IMG/VR virus record: IMGVR_UViG_3300028920_000244
Span: 1 to 26,268 of that record
Direction: 5' to 3' (one strand)
From: a virus
DNA length: 26,268 bases
Shown here: positions 15,920 through 22,030 of the stretch, piece by piece
How the letters are laid out: every line of letters begins with the position of its first letter
How positions within the stretch are numbered: position 1 is the stretch's first letter
The notes under the pieces: generated by a model
Seen by the model: only the letters and a program-made list of their open reading frames with translations
The model's database searches: none
Told to the model about the DNA's origin: nothing
Position numbers and translations under genes: made by a program

Positions 15920-15996
15920 GAGAAAAAGCGCCAAGTAATGTGATTATGTTGTTGATTTATAGGATTATATTGCCACATTACTTGTCACATTTTCTC
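15920..15996. repeat. Arm B: 23-base imperfect inverted repeat around AT-rich spacer
   Basis: 15920-15942 and 15974-15996 are complementary at 20 of 23 positions, with a perfect 11-base core CAAGTAATGTG / CACATTACTTG. The 31-base AT-rich spacer carries a direct repeat, GATTATGTTG and GATTATATTG. The half-site centres are 42 bp apart (about four helical turns), so paired protein-binding sites are an alternative to a hairpin. Confidence 0.75.
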
Positions 15997-16016
15997 AATC
16001 TTTACGAACTATCTTA

Positions 16017-16117
16017 CCTTGTCCTTTGCCCCTGATTGTTTGTAATTCGATCAATTCCAATTCAGGAAAGTGAGAATTGGAATTGATCTTTTACAATCAG
16101 GTGCAAGACGGACAAGG
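16017..16117. repeat. Arm C: 101-nt long hairpin with 37 base pairs
   Basis: The arm is built from CCTTGTCC/GGACAAGG (16017-16024, 16110-16117), TTTGC/GCAAG (16025-16029, 16103-16107, one G-U pair), CCTGATTGT/ACAATCAGG (16031-16039, 16093-16101), an asymmetric internal loop, and a perfect 15-base stem GATCAATTCCAATTC (16049-16063) with 16074-16088 closing a ten-base loop (AGGAAAGTGA). No T-run follows, so it is not an ordinary terminator. Confidence 0.8.
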
Positions 16118-16311
16118 GGGAAAGAGAGAATCGACGGTCTGCACCGGGGCAGAGAAGGTGTTTGAGCCGATTGCTTTTCATCTGTCCTCGATTAAGGGAA
16201 TATCCCACGTAGATACCATGGATTTGCTTCACATCTGAAGGCGTTGACGACCTATGAGGATTACCTCTCCTGCCGTATGGTGGGAGCACATTTATCTTAT
16301 GGAGGGCTATT

Positions 16312-16770
16312 ATGGCCGAATTCACAATTGATTCTTTCCTGAGCGACAATGATGTTTGGAATGATCGGATTGACAAGTCCGAACTTCCTGTCATCGAGCC
16401 TGCTGACACCTGGGGCGAAACCGTGAATGATTTACTCAACCGGATCGTCTCAAACTTCAGAACTGGCACTGAGGGTAAGGAGGACAACCGTGCTTTGAAT
16501 GCGAACATCGAGTATGTCTTTGACGTAATCGAACAGGCGCATGATCAAGTCGGGATGTTCAACTTTCTGACAACTGTCGCCGGTAAGCTGAAATCGCTGA
16601 ACATGAAATCCTATGCAAAGCTGACCCCGAAATCCTACAAGGGTGTCAGCCTTGACTCTATTGTCGAATCGTTCGACATGGAAACAGGTTTCAGGTTCGC
16701 CAATCATCCTCTGTCTTTGTTCTCAGCACTTCAGACGAATAAAGACACGATCATCGAGGCCATCAAGTGA
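16312..16770 (+). CDS. Hypothetical protein (152 aa), first gene of unknown two-gene unit
   Basis: A 152-residue acidic protein starting MAEFTIDSFLSDNDVWNDRI. GGAGGG lies about seven bases before the ATG. The protein is helical in the middle (VNDLLNRIVSNFRT, IEYVFDVIEQAHDQVGMFN) and has a Lys-rich region (KLKSLNMKSYAKLTPKSYKG). No cysteine cluster, membrane segment or known motif is seen. It forms a two-gene unit with the next gene (GTGA overlap), follows the structured element 15859-16174 and ends at a strong terminator, so the unit is transcriptionally self-contained. Its promoter is not clear. Confidence 0.75.
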   Translation: MAEFTIDSFLSDNDVWNDRIDKSELPVIEPADTWGETVNDLLNRIVSNFRTGTEGKEDNRALNANIEYVFDVIEQAHDQVGMFNFLTTVAGKLKSLNMKSYAKLTPKSYKGVSLDSIVESFDMETGFRFANHPLSLFSALQTNKDTIIEAIK

Positions 16771-17336
16771 AAAGTGCATCAGATGTTTCTGAACTTCTTG
16801 ATCTTGATGGTTATAAGTCGGAGGCAGGGTTCGTCCCTGCTTCCAATGTCTTATCTTTGGTCGAGCAGGGTTATTGGTTGCGTTGTGATGAGTACACCGC
16901 TAAATTGTGGAATGACGTTCCCATGTTGTTCTACGGTAAGCATCCGATCTCATTCAATCAGCCGATCATCACAGCTATCGGTGACGAATGGTTCATCTGC
17001 CGTAAAGGCAAGCTCAAAAACAAGCGTCTTGATCGACTGCCCTTCGAGAACCTTGAATTCATGTACTTCACGATTTCCGATCCTATGTACAAAGTAACAG
17101 TGTTGCTTGACGACCCTGAATGCTTTGTCACCATTGATGGAAAGTCCGATGAAGAACAGCAGTATTGCAATTGGTTCCTTGAGCGCTATTTCAGCGAGTT
17201 CGAGGAACGGCGGGTTGAACGCTCTGATGGTATATCATGCGATATTCCGGACGAGTATCATCCCTTGCCTGCTGACCCGGTCATTAGATTTGAAACGATC
17301 GTGCATCATCGGCAGGTGCGTGAAATCAGGTTCTAA
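16767..17336 (+). CDS. Hypothetical protein (189 aa), second gene of the unit
   Basis: A 189-residue protein beginning with a GTG that overlaps the previous TGA (GTGA), with GAGG about nine bases upstream. The sequence (starting MKSASDVSELLDLDGYKSEA) is aromatic-rich and mixed alpha/beta, with FNQPIITAIGDEWFICRKG and YKVTVLLDDPECFVTIDGKS as likely beta segments. It does not match any family I recognise. The coupling with the 152-aa gene suggests a joint function, possibly host takeover or defence-related, but nothing in the sequence proves that. Confidence 0.75.
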   Translation: MKSASDVSELLDLDGYKSEAGFVPASNVLSLVEQGYWLRCDEYTAKLWNDVPMLFYGKHPISFNQPIITAIGDEWFICRKGKLKNKRLDRLPFENLEFMYFTISDPMYKVTVLLDDPECFVTIDGKSDEEQQYCNWFLERYFSEFEERRVERSDGISCDIPDEYHPLPADPVIRFETIVHHRQVREIRF

Positions 17337-17340
17337 CGTT

Positions 17341-17374
17341 TCCCGGGGGGTTTCGGCCCCTCGGGATTTTTTTT
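17341..17374 (+). terminator. Strong intrinsic terminator
   Basis: TCCCGGGGGG (17341-17350) pairs with CCCCTCGGGA (17357-17366) in a ten-base-pair stem with one G-U pair and a six-base loop. Eight T residues follow at 17367-17374. It closes the two-gene unit five bases after the stop codon. Confidence 0.92.
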
Positions 17375-17426
17375 AGGCCCAGGTAACTCGGGTCTTTAAA
17401 TATTCATACTTCTCGAAGGAGGGCGA

Positions 17427-17654
17427 ATGTATGATTTAGATTATCCCGATTTTGTCTTTGATTCTATCTATGGCTATGGAGCCAGCGCTGAAATGAGAGG
17501 TAAAGATTATGGAAGAACGAATGACATACACGTTCGCATTGGAAATCGTCGCAAGCAGTTTCTTCGAGTTCCGCCAGACCCATTTGAATTGCACTTTCAA
17601 GGAGTATCAGGAGTTATCGGTCACAGCAGAAAGGTATTTGGAGGATTTGTATGA
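17427..17654 (+). CDS. Small hypothetical protein (75 aa), overlapped gene A
   Basis: A 75-residue frame starting MYDLDYPDFVFDSIYGYGAS with GGAGGG five bases before the ATG. The first 27 residues are unique sequence. From 17509 onward it is overlapped in another frame by the 57-aa gene. The C-terminal half (basic, Pro/Gly/Val-rich) looks less protein-like than the competing frame, so the functional part may be only the N-terminus, or both may be used. No family is recognised. Confidence 0.5.
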   Translation: MYDLDYPDFVFDSIYGYGASAEMRGKDYGRTNDIHVRIGNRRKQFLRVPPDPFELHFQGVSGVIGHSRKVFGGFV

Positions 17655-17682
17655 ACTCGACCAACAGGCTGTCTACGGCTGA
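17509..17682 (+). CDS. Small hypothetical protein (57 aa), overlapped gene B
   Basis: A 57-residue frame starting MEERMTYTFALEIVASSFFE and ending YLEDLYELDQQAVYG. AGAGG lies seven to eight bases before the ATG. Composition is that of a normal acidic, amphipathic-helical protein, better than the overlapping part of gene A. It overlaps gene A by 146 bases and gene C by 32 bases. Function is unknown. Confidence 0.55.
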   Translation: MEERMTYTFALEIVASSFFEFRQTHLNCTFKEYQELSVTAERYLEDLYELDQQAVYG

Positions 17683-17812
17683 ACAATTATTATTTCAGCG
17701 GAATCTCTTTCCTAAGTTTTCAAGGTCATGGCGATACTATGACCACAAATTATCTGCTCTAAGGAGGATAAACTATGAGCGATACAAAAAACAGCGTGCT
17801 TCTCGAAGGTAA
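17651..17812 (+). CDS. Small basic hypothetical protein (53 aa), overlapped gene C
   Basis: A 53-residue frame starting MNSTNRLSTAEQLLFQRNLF and ending in a strongly basic helix (LSALRRINYERYKKQRASRR). GGAGG lies six bases before the ATG, which overlaps the stop of gene A (ATGA). It overlaps the start of ssb by 38 bases and contains the ssb ribosome site. Basic charge suggests nucleic-acid contact. The strong ribosome site is the main support. Confidence 0.55.
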   Translation: MNSTNRLSTAEQLLFQRNLFPKFSRSWRYYDHKLSALRRINYERYKKQRASRR

Positions 17813-18119
17813 TCTCACGAGAGATCCAGAGAGTACGTCTACTCCCACCGGTAAGACCGTCACGAAATGTTCTATCGCAGTTAATGAGGTGTACAGATCG
17901 TCTGATGGCTCACTGAAAGAAACCGTTTCATTCTTCGATATCGATGCATGGAATGGTGTCGGTGAACGGCTCGCTTCTTTTCAGAAGGGTGATGCCGTAC
18001 AATTGGTCGGCAAACTGCGCCAGGATCGTTGGCAGGATGCTGAAAAGAAAAACCGTTCTCGGGTGAAAGTTGTCGTTAATCACGTTAGACAGCCTTCGAT
18101 CATCCCGACAATGGTTTAG
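17775..18119 (+). CDS. ssb: Single-stranded DNA-binding protein
   Basis: A 114-residue OB-fold protein. NSVLLEGNLTRDPE at the N-terminus, then TGKTVTKCSIAVNEVY, VSFFDIDAWNGVGERLASFQ, KGDAVQLVGKLRQDRW and a final strand are the canonical SSB order. It would coat single-stranded DNA in replication and ERF-mediated annealing. It lacks the long linker and acidic C-terminal tip of host SSBs, ending in PSIIPTMV, so it probably does not recruit host partners in the usual way. AAGGAGG lies eight bases before the ATG. Confidence 0.9.
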   Translation: MSDTKNSVLLEGNLTRDPESTSTPTGKTVTKCSIAVNEVYRSSDGSLKETVSFFDIDAWNGVGERLASFQKGDAVQLVGKLRQDRWQDAEKKNRSRVKVVVNHVRQPSIIPTMV

Positions 18120-18135
18120 AACGTGGTAAAGCCAT

Positions 18136-18233
18136 GGCAGAGGGCCTCGAATACTCTGCCTTTTAATCTCTTTTAATAAGAGATCGCCTGTCTCCGGTTA
18201 TAGTGCAATCAGCCGGGGGCAGGCATTTTTTTT
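18136..18233 (+). terminator. Hairpin cluster and intrinsic terminator after ssb
   Basis: Three hairpins follow ssb. GGCAGAG/CTCTGCC is centred near 18148. ATCTCTT/AAGAGAT spans 18166-18184. The terminator stem pairs GCCTGTCTCCGG (18186-18197) with CCGGGGGCAGGC (18213-18224), 12 base pairs with two G-U, followed by eight T residues (18226-18233). The last is a convincing intrinsic terminator. Confidence 0.85.
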
Positions 18234-18310
18234 GTGCCAGTGTATACATGATCTTTATTCTTCAGTGTACTCGTACCAACAGTTTTATCGTATTCTCGAA
18301 GGAGGAAAAG

Positions 18311-18571
18311 ATGGAGTATCAGTATTTTATCACGTCTCTATATACCAATATGTCTGAATGGTTTGATCTTGTTACGGAAAGCCCGTTGTTCAGGCAGGGA
18401 AATAATTTTTATGGATATAAAACTGGAAAGACATTCGGTATGTTCCATGCATTCTTCATGCTTTTGCCGGCCGAAGAGATGGGAAATGAAATGGATGCCC
18501 ATGTTAATTATATCCGGGAAGCATTCTCGGAAATAGCTGAAAAGGTGGAGGGTGGTTATGGATCATATTGA
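18311..18571 (+). CDS. Hypothetical protein (86 aa)
   Basis: An 86-residue protein starting MEYQYFITSLYTNMSEWFDL, with a hydrophobic aromatic stretch in the middle (TFGMFHAFFMLLPAEEMGNE) and an amphipathic C-terminal helix. I chose ATG 18311 because GGAGGAAAAG precedes it directly. An in-frame upstream extension to 18203 would run through the terminator region. The central segment is too short and polar-flanked to be a confident membrane helix. No family is recognised. Confidence 0.65.
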   Translation: MEYQYFITSLYTNMSEWFDLVTESPLFRQGNNFYGYKTGKTFGMFHAFFMLLPAEEMGNEMDAHVNYIREAFSEIAEKVEGGYGSY

Positions 18572-18794
18572 ATACTGGAAACGGTGTATGGAAATGATCG
18601 AGAAATCTATGTCTTACGGCGCGGATCCTACCGATATCGAAGAGAAATTACCTGAAGGAGATCCCGGGGATCCGTTTGAACCTCGTCGGATTATCATTGA
18701 ATTGTATGGCACAACATATAAATGTCATGAAGATGCTATCGATGATTTAAAGGAATATCTTAATGAAGGGTTGTGGCAATGGAGGGAAGAATGA
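18558..18794 (+). CDS. Acidic hypothetical protein (78 aa)
   Basis: A 78-residue acidic protein starting MDHIEYWKRCMEMIEKSMSY. ATG 18558 with GGAGGG six bases upstream is preferred to the GTG at 18552. The segment PFEPRRIIIELYGTTYKCHE followed by DAIDDLKEYLNEGLWQW suggests a strand-helix unit. It overlaps both neighbours by a few bases and is thus part of the early operon. Function is unknown. Confidence 0.65.
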   Translation: MDHIEYWKRCMEMIEKSMSYGADPTDIEEKLPEGDPGDPFEPRRIIIELYGTTYKCHEDAIDDLKEYLNEGLWQWREE

Positions 18795-18976
18795 TGTTTG
18801 AACCGCGGTTTCCTGTCCGGATATATCATGGGCCGGCCAGGCCATGCTTTTTCTGCGGAGATGTTATCTGCGAAGGCATGAGCATCGATGGAGATGATGA
18901 TGAACTGTACCATCTCGACTGCTATGAACAGGTATGTGAGCTCGAACACTACGGGCTTACGAAGGAGGATATATGA
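18791..18976 (+). CDS. Zinc-binding microprotein, CxxC-HxxC (61 aa)
   Basis: A 61-residue protein with CFFC (about residues 19-22) and HLDC (about 42-45), a CxxC...HxxC arrangement like a single treble-clef or LIM/PARP-type zinc finger. The intervening loop is acidic (SIDGDDDELY). The double ATG at 18791 and 18794 has GGAGGG directly upstream; it overlaps the previous stop. It may be a protein-protein adaptor or regulator, and no specific family is assigned. Confidence 0.65.
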   Translation: MMFEPRFPVRIYHGPARPCFFCGDVICEGMSIDGDDDELYHLDCYEQVCELEHYGLTKEDI

Positions 18977-19221
18977 ACAGTCTTAATTCAGTTTTATTCG
19001 AAGGAAGAATGGGTAACAAGTATACCGTTGATGATGAGCTGCGGAGCCAGCTGCAGTCATGGTATGAGAACGATGATGTCCGGGTCCCGGCTATTTTTAA
19101 GGGGAAAATGAAAGACGTTGCTCGGCTGGTTGATAAAGGAGAGTATATCCGTGTGATTGGCCGGCTCAGAAATAAGGGGGAACTGGTCGTCGAGCATATC
19201 GAAACAGGGATACGGAAATGA
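18973..19221 (+). CDS. Short OB-fold protein resembling a second SSB
   Basis: An 82-residue protein whose pattern mirrors the SSB at 17775. NSVLFEGRMGNKYTV corresponds to NSVLLEGNLTRD, VRVPAIFKGKMKDVARL to the DIDAWNGVGERLASF strand-helix, and KGEYIRVIGRLRNKGELVVE to KGDAVQLVGKLRQDRW. It is shorter than the SSB, lacking the middle hairpin (about 30 residues). It could be a diverged duplicate that binds single-stranded nucleic acid or an accessory subunit. The start overlaps the previous stop and has AAGGAGG upstream. The resemblance is from reading, not alignment software. Confidence 0.6.
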   Translation: MNSLNSVLFEGRMGNKYTVDDELRSQLQSWYENDDVRVPAIFKGKMKDVARLVDKGEYIRVIGRLRNKGELVVEHIETGIRK

Positions 19222-19823
19222 AAACGTATGACCCGTATCGAACATTACAGATCACCCAGGGACAGGGCAAAATGGAAGGGATTCCTTCTCTGAATACCAG
19301 CTCGCTGACAAATCCGTTCTGCCAGGATATGTCTGCTCATGAGGGGACGGTCTGCAGCAAATGTTATAGCAGTCGATTACTGCATTTTCGCCGGGCCTTG
19401 AGTAAAAGATGTGACAAGAACGGTATTATCCTCGAGAGCTCTGGAGAGATATGGATCCCGCCGATTAACTCATTGTATTTCAGGTTCCATTCGTTCGGTG
19501 AGTTGATAAATATGGGACATCTTGAGCATCTGCATGATATCTGCCTGGACAATAGAGATACCATGTTCTCTCTCTGGACCAAGCGGGTTGATTTTATCTG
19601 GTATTACCTCGATGAGTTTGCCAAACCGGAAAACCTGGTACTGGTGTACAGTGAAGAGCTGATCAATCCTATCAGTCCGCAGATCCCTCTGGGATTTGAT
19701 CATGTGTATGCCGTGTATGATAAAACATCTCCGGTTGAAATAAATTGTCCGGAAAAATGCATCGATTGTTTACGGTGCTATCAAAAAGAGACGAAAGAAA
19801 TCGTCAGAGCGAGGTTAAAATGA
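19218..19823 (+). CDS. GP88-like phage protein with cysteine clusters
   Basis: A 201-residue protein with two cysteine groups: C35, C46 and C49 (in GTVCSKCYSSRL) and C177, C181, C184, C187 (CPEKCIDCLRC). Between them are RFHSFGEL (residues 89-96) and SLWTKR (118-123). This order (Cys-x-x-Cys-Tyr, then R-hydrophobic-H-x-x-G-E/D, then W/L-x-T-K/R, then a terminal Cys cluster) is what I recall for the GP88 family first seen in mycobacteriophages. The cysteines suggest metal or Fe-S binding. Its biochemical function is not known to me. It overlaps both neighbours by four bases. Confidence 0.55.
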   Translation: MKTYDPYRTLQITQGQGKMEGIPSLNTSSLTNPFCQDMSAHEGTVCSKCYSSRLLHFRRALSKRCDKNGIILESSGEIWIPPINSLYFRFHSFGELINMGHLEHLHDICLDNRDTMFSLWTKRVDFIWYYLDEFAKPENLVLVYSEELINPISPQIPLGFDHVYAVYDKTSPVEINCPEKCIDCLRCYQKETKEIVRARLK

Positions 19824-20071
19824 ATGTAATGATGAAATGCGGACACACGGCCCAGGCAGTAGACAGAGAGGGTAATCCTCATTGTGTTATCTGCTATGGA
19901 ATTCACCCCGGGGCCAGTGTGGTTGAATCACCGCCGAACCTTTCCGGTAGATTTGCTGTTTGTTATATGTGTAAGCAAGAAAAACCTTCAAGCGTAAAAC
20001 TCCCCTTCTTTGAGTACACGCCGGCGAAAGATAAGGACCGGTTCTATTGTGGCTGCAGAGGATGGGACTGA
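19820..20071 (+). CDS. Double zinc-ribbon-like microprotein (83 aa)
   Basis: An 83-residue protein with CGH...CVIC near the N-terminus and CYMCK...FYCGC at the C-terminus, that is, two likely zinc-binding sites. The start ATG at 19820 overlaps the preceding TGA; the ribosome site (CGAGG) is modest, so coupling to the GP88-like gene is likely. A longer in-frame extension to 19745 lies inside that gene and is not needed. It is another of several cysteine-rich small proteins in this operon. Confidence 0.65.
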   Translation: MNVMMKCGHTAQAVDREGNPHCVICYGIHPGASVVESPPNLSGRFAVCYMCKQEKPSSVKLPFFEYTPAKDKDRFYCGCRGWD

Positions 20072-20247
20072 TGAAAATTGATTGTTTTGATATTAAATAT
20101 CTCCATGCTGTTCTTATTGATATCTATAACACTGCGGTCAACATCGAAGATTTTACCTCGGATGTTTCTGATATGGGAGATTGGGCTTATCGAGCTGATG
20201 ATGCATTAAATGAAATTGTTGGTGTTATAGAGGATATTATGGAATGA
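20071..20247 (+). CDS. Small acidic hypothetical protein (58 aa)
   Basis: A 58-residue acidic, helical protein starting MKIDCFDIKYLHAVLIDIYN. Its ATG shares a base with the preceding stop (TGATG) and has GAGG about ten bases upstream. The remainder (DMGDWAYRADDALNEIVGVI) appears as one amphipathic helix. No family is recognised. Confidence 0.6.
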   Translation: MKIDCFDIKYLHAVLIDIYNTAVNIEDFTSDVSDMGDWAYRADDALNEIVGVIEDIME

Positions 20248-20408
20248 ACGCAAAAATAACTGAAGAAGGTAAACTTATTCTGGCCTGTCATCACTCAACA
20301 GAAAAATATGCCGCTCTCTGTTGGGTACATAAATTTATGACAGAACTGCGAGAGTCTGTTCCGAAAGAACATGAGTGGCAATATGAAGAACCAATCCAAG
20401 TTACATAG
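20244..20408 (+). CDS. Small hypothetical protein (54 aa)
   Basis: A 54-residue frame starting MNAKITEEGKLILACHHSTE and ending EHEWQYEEPIQVT. Its ATG overlaps the previous stop (ATGGAATGA), and its end contains the ribosome site (AGGAGG) of the ParB-like gene. The spacing exactly fills the gap between the two neighbours, which supports it. Two adjacent His residues with Cys are notable, but no metal site is evident. Confidence 0.55.
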   Translation: MNAKITEEGKLILACHHSTEKYAALCWVHKFMTELRESVPKEHEWQYEEPIQVT

Positions 20409-20416
20409 GAGGATTT

Positions 20417-22009
20417 ATGGATCCGTACAAAGTCATTGATATCCCTATAAAGGATATCCACCCGGCAAAAGGTAACCGGGACTTCGACGGCATCGAAGTA
20501 AAAGATCTCGCCGAGTCAATTAAAACAGTGGGTCTGATCAATCCGATTCTGGTAGAAAAGAACGGTGATGGATACATCATTGTCGCAGGACACAGACGGT
20601 ACGCCGCCTGTAAGAAACTGAAATGGGATGCAATCCCCGCGTCAATCCTCGAGAATGAAACAGATACCATCCGTGTGGTCGACAACATTCAGAGATCAGA
20701 CATTCACCCGATGGACGAAGCCATTGAACTTGAGAACCTGCTCGAAAAACATGGTGATGTTGCGTCTGTAGCCGCGGCGGTAGGCAAGAGTAAATCGTAT
20801 GTTTACTCACGTCTGCGTCTGGCTAACCTTTGTGAAGGTGCCAGGGATTCATACAAAAACGGATCCTACAGTCACGGGGTCATGACAGAACTCGCTCGGC
20901 TGACTGAAGAACAGCAAAAGAAAATGCTCAATGAACTCAATCATATGTGGAACCCCACACAGAGCGACGTTCAGCGGAAGATTCAGGACATTTTCTTCAT
21001 GAGACTCAGCAACGCTCCCTTTGATATCAAGAATGCCGGGATTGTTCCGGAAGCAGGGAGCTGTATTGACTGCCCGAAAAGAGCCAAGAATAGTGATATG
21101 CTCTTTGAAGACCTGGTATCAACTGATACCTGTACTGATCATGTCTGCTGGAAGAACAAACGAATGAAGAATTACAACCAGCAGCTCCGGGCACTGAAAG
21201 ATTCAGGTGAAGAGTTCCATCTCCTCTCCGATGAGGACTGGAACGTGGCCATTGATAAAATCAAGGCATCGAAATGGACTGAATGTAAAAAGAAAGATGT
21301 CGATGCCAAGAAAGGGTTAATGGCAGCCGGCTATCACAAGGGAAAGATCATGTACTTTCAGGATCTACGGTCCGCAGCTGAGCAGAAGGCCCAGAGTACT
21401 GAAGGTATCAAGAAACAGCGGGAAGCAAACAGGACAACAGAAGACACGAAGTCAGAATACACCGAAGAAACCCGCTGGATCGATCGGGCTGTCAATGAAG
21501 AGCTGAAGACATTCTTCAGTGAACTGAAGGACAAATCGAGGATCGAAAAAGAAGTGATGCTCTCCATGATCACCAGATTCCAGTGGCAGGCCATCATCGA
21601 TTACTTCGAAATCAACTATGAACTTCCCGATGGTCAGTACTTCTCTAATGAAGATCTGCTTCCCATCTATGACTGGCTGAATGTGAACCTCACTCCCGAA
21701 CTGTTTAAGAAAGCAATTCTTGAATTGGGGGTGGAGGATTATATCTCAAGTTCTCATATCCACGGATATGGTGGATATACAGACGAGTGTGAGCTCGCTC
21801 GGGATATGGGTTTCGATCCTGCTGAGGCTGTCATCAGAGGAACTGAAAAAGGCAAGGCTGCTTATGCCGAGTATCAGAAAAAGAAAGAAGCTGATGATGC
21901 CGAAGAAAAAAAGAAACAGCAGAAAGAGAAGGAGCAGAAACATAACGAAGAAATGGCAAAAGGCACCGTCCTGGGTGAACCCCGGGAAGAAATAAATGGT
22001 GACGAATAG
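20417..22009 (+). CDS. ParB/Spo0J-like DNA-binding protein
   Basis: A 530-residue protein. Residues 3-90 form a ParB N-terminal domain (IPIKDIHPAKGNRDFDG; then AGHRRYAACKKL at 57-68, the CTP-binding GxRR-type box). IQRSDIHPMDEA (91-102) and a helix-turn-helix follow (about 114-134, VASVAAAVGKSKSYVYSRLR). A cysteine group (CIDC, CTDHVC) is typical of phage and plasmid versions. The C-terminus is a Lys/Glu-rich coiled coil (about 485-515). It could act in plasmid-like segregation, replication or gene regulation. There is no ParA in the window. AGGAGG lies six bases before the ATG. Confidence 0.85.
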   Translation: MDPYKVIDIPIKDIHPAKGNRDFDGIEVKDLAESIKTVGLINPILVEKNGDGYIIVAGHRRYAACKKLKWDAIPASILENETDTIRVVDNIQRSDIHPMDEAIELENLLEKHGDVASVAAAVGKSKSYVYSRLRLANLCEGARDSYKNGSYSHGVMTELARLTEEQQKKMLNELNHMWNPTQSDVQRKIQDIFFMRLSNAPFDIKNAGIVPEAGSCIDCPKRAKNSDMLFEDLVSTDTCTDHVCWKNKRMKNYNQQLRALKDSGEEFHLLSDEDWNVAIDKIKASKWTECKKKDVDAKKGLMAAGYHKGKIMYFQDLRSAAEQKAQSTEGIKKQREANRTTEDTKSEYTEETRWIDRAVNEELKTFFSELKDKSRIEKEVMLSMITRFQWQAIIDYFEINYELPDGQYFSNEDLLPIYDWLNVNLTPELFKKAILELGVEDYISSSHIHGYGGYTDECELARDMGFDPAEAVIRGTEKGKAAYAEYQKKKEADDAEEKKKQQKEKEQKHNEEMAKGTVLGEPREEINGDE

Positions 22010-22026
22010 AAAAAGTATGTTATAAT
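21999..22026 (+). promoter_or_regulatory. Promoter of the structured RNA gene
   Basis: GTGACG (21999-22004, four of six matches to the -35 consensus), a 16-base spacer and an extended -10 TGTTATAAT (hexamer 22021-22026) lie across the ParB-like stop codon. Transcription would start near 22032, immediately before the structured region and with no plausible reading frame ahead of it. Confidence 0.65.
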
Positions 22027-22030
22027 AAGA

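Larger units (their letters stand above)
15859..16174. repeat. Outer inverted repeat enclosing a three-way-junction element
   Basis: CTTCTCTGCCCCGG (15875-15888) is exactly complementary to 16144-16157. Further out, GGCT (15864-15867) matches AGCC (16165-16168) and GCAAT (15859-15863) matches ATTGC (16170-16174), giving about 23 base pairs with one internal loop and one bulge. Inside lie two more complementary arms (15920-15996 and 16017-16117), so the 316-nt unit would fold into a three-way junction as RNA or single-stranded DNA. It fills most of the 484-base gap between divergent genes. No coding sequence of note is seen here. Whether it acts as RNA, origin, packaging site or operator is unknown. 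Confidence 0.75.

Noticed and set aside
16017-16117. Hairpin telomere (protelomerase) site
   Set aside because: Known resolution sites are perfect palindromes without a ten-base loop, and no protelomerase-like gene is visible. The structure is interrupted by internal loops.
16254-16331. A 25-codon frame ahead of the 152-aa gene
   Set aside because: It lacks a ribosome site and runs across the start of the 152-aa gene. It could be a leader peptide but nothing supports this.
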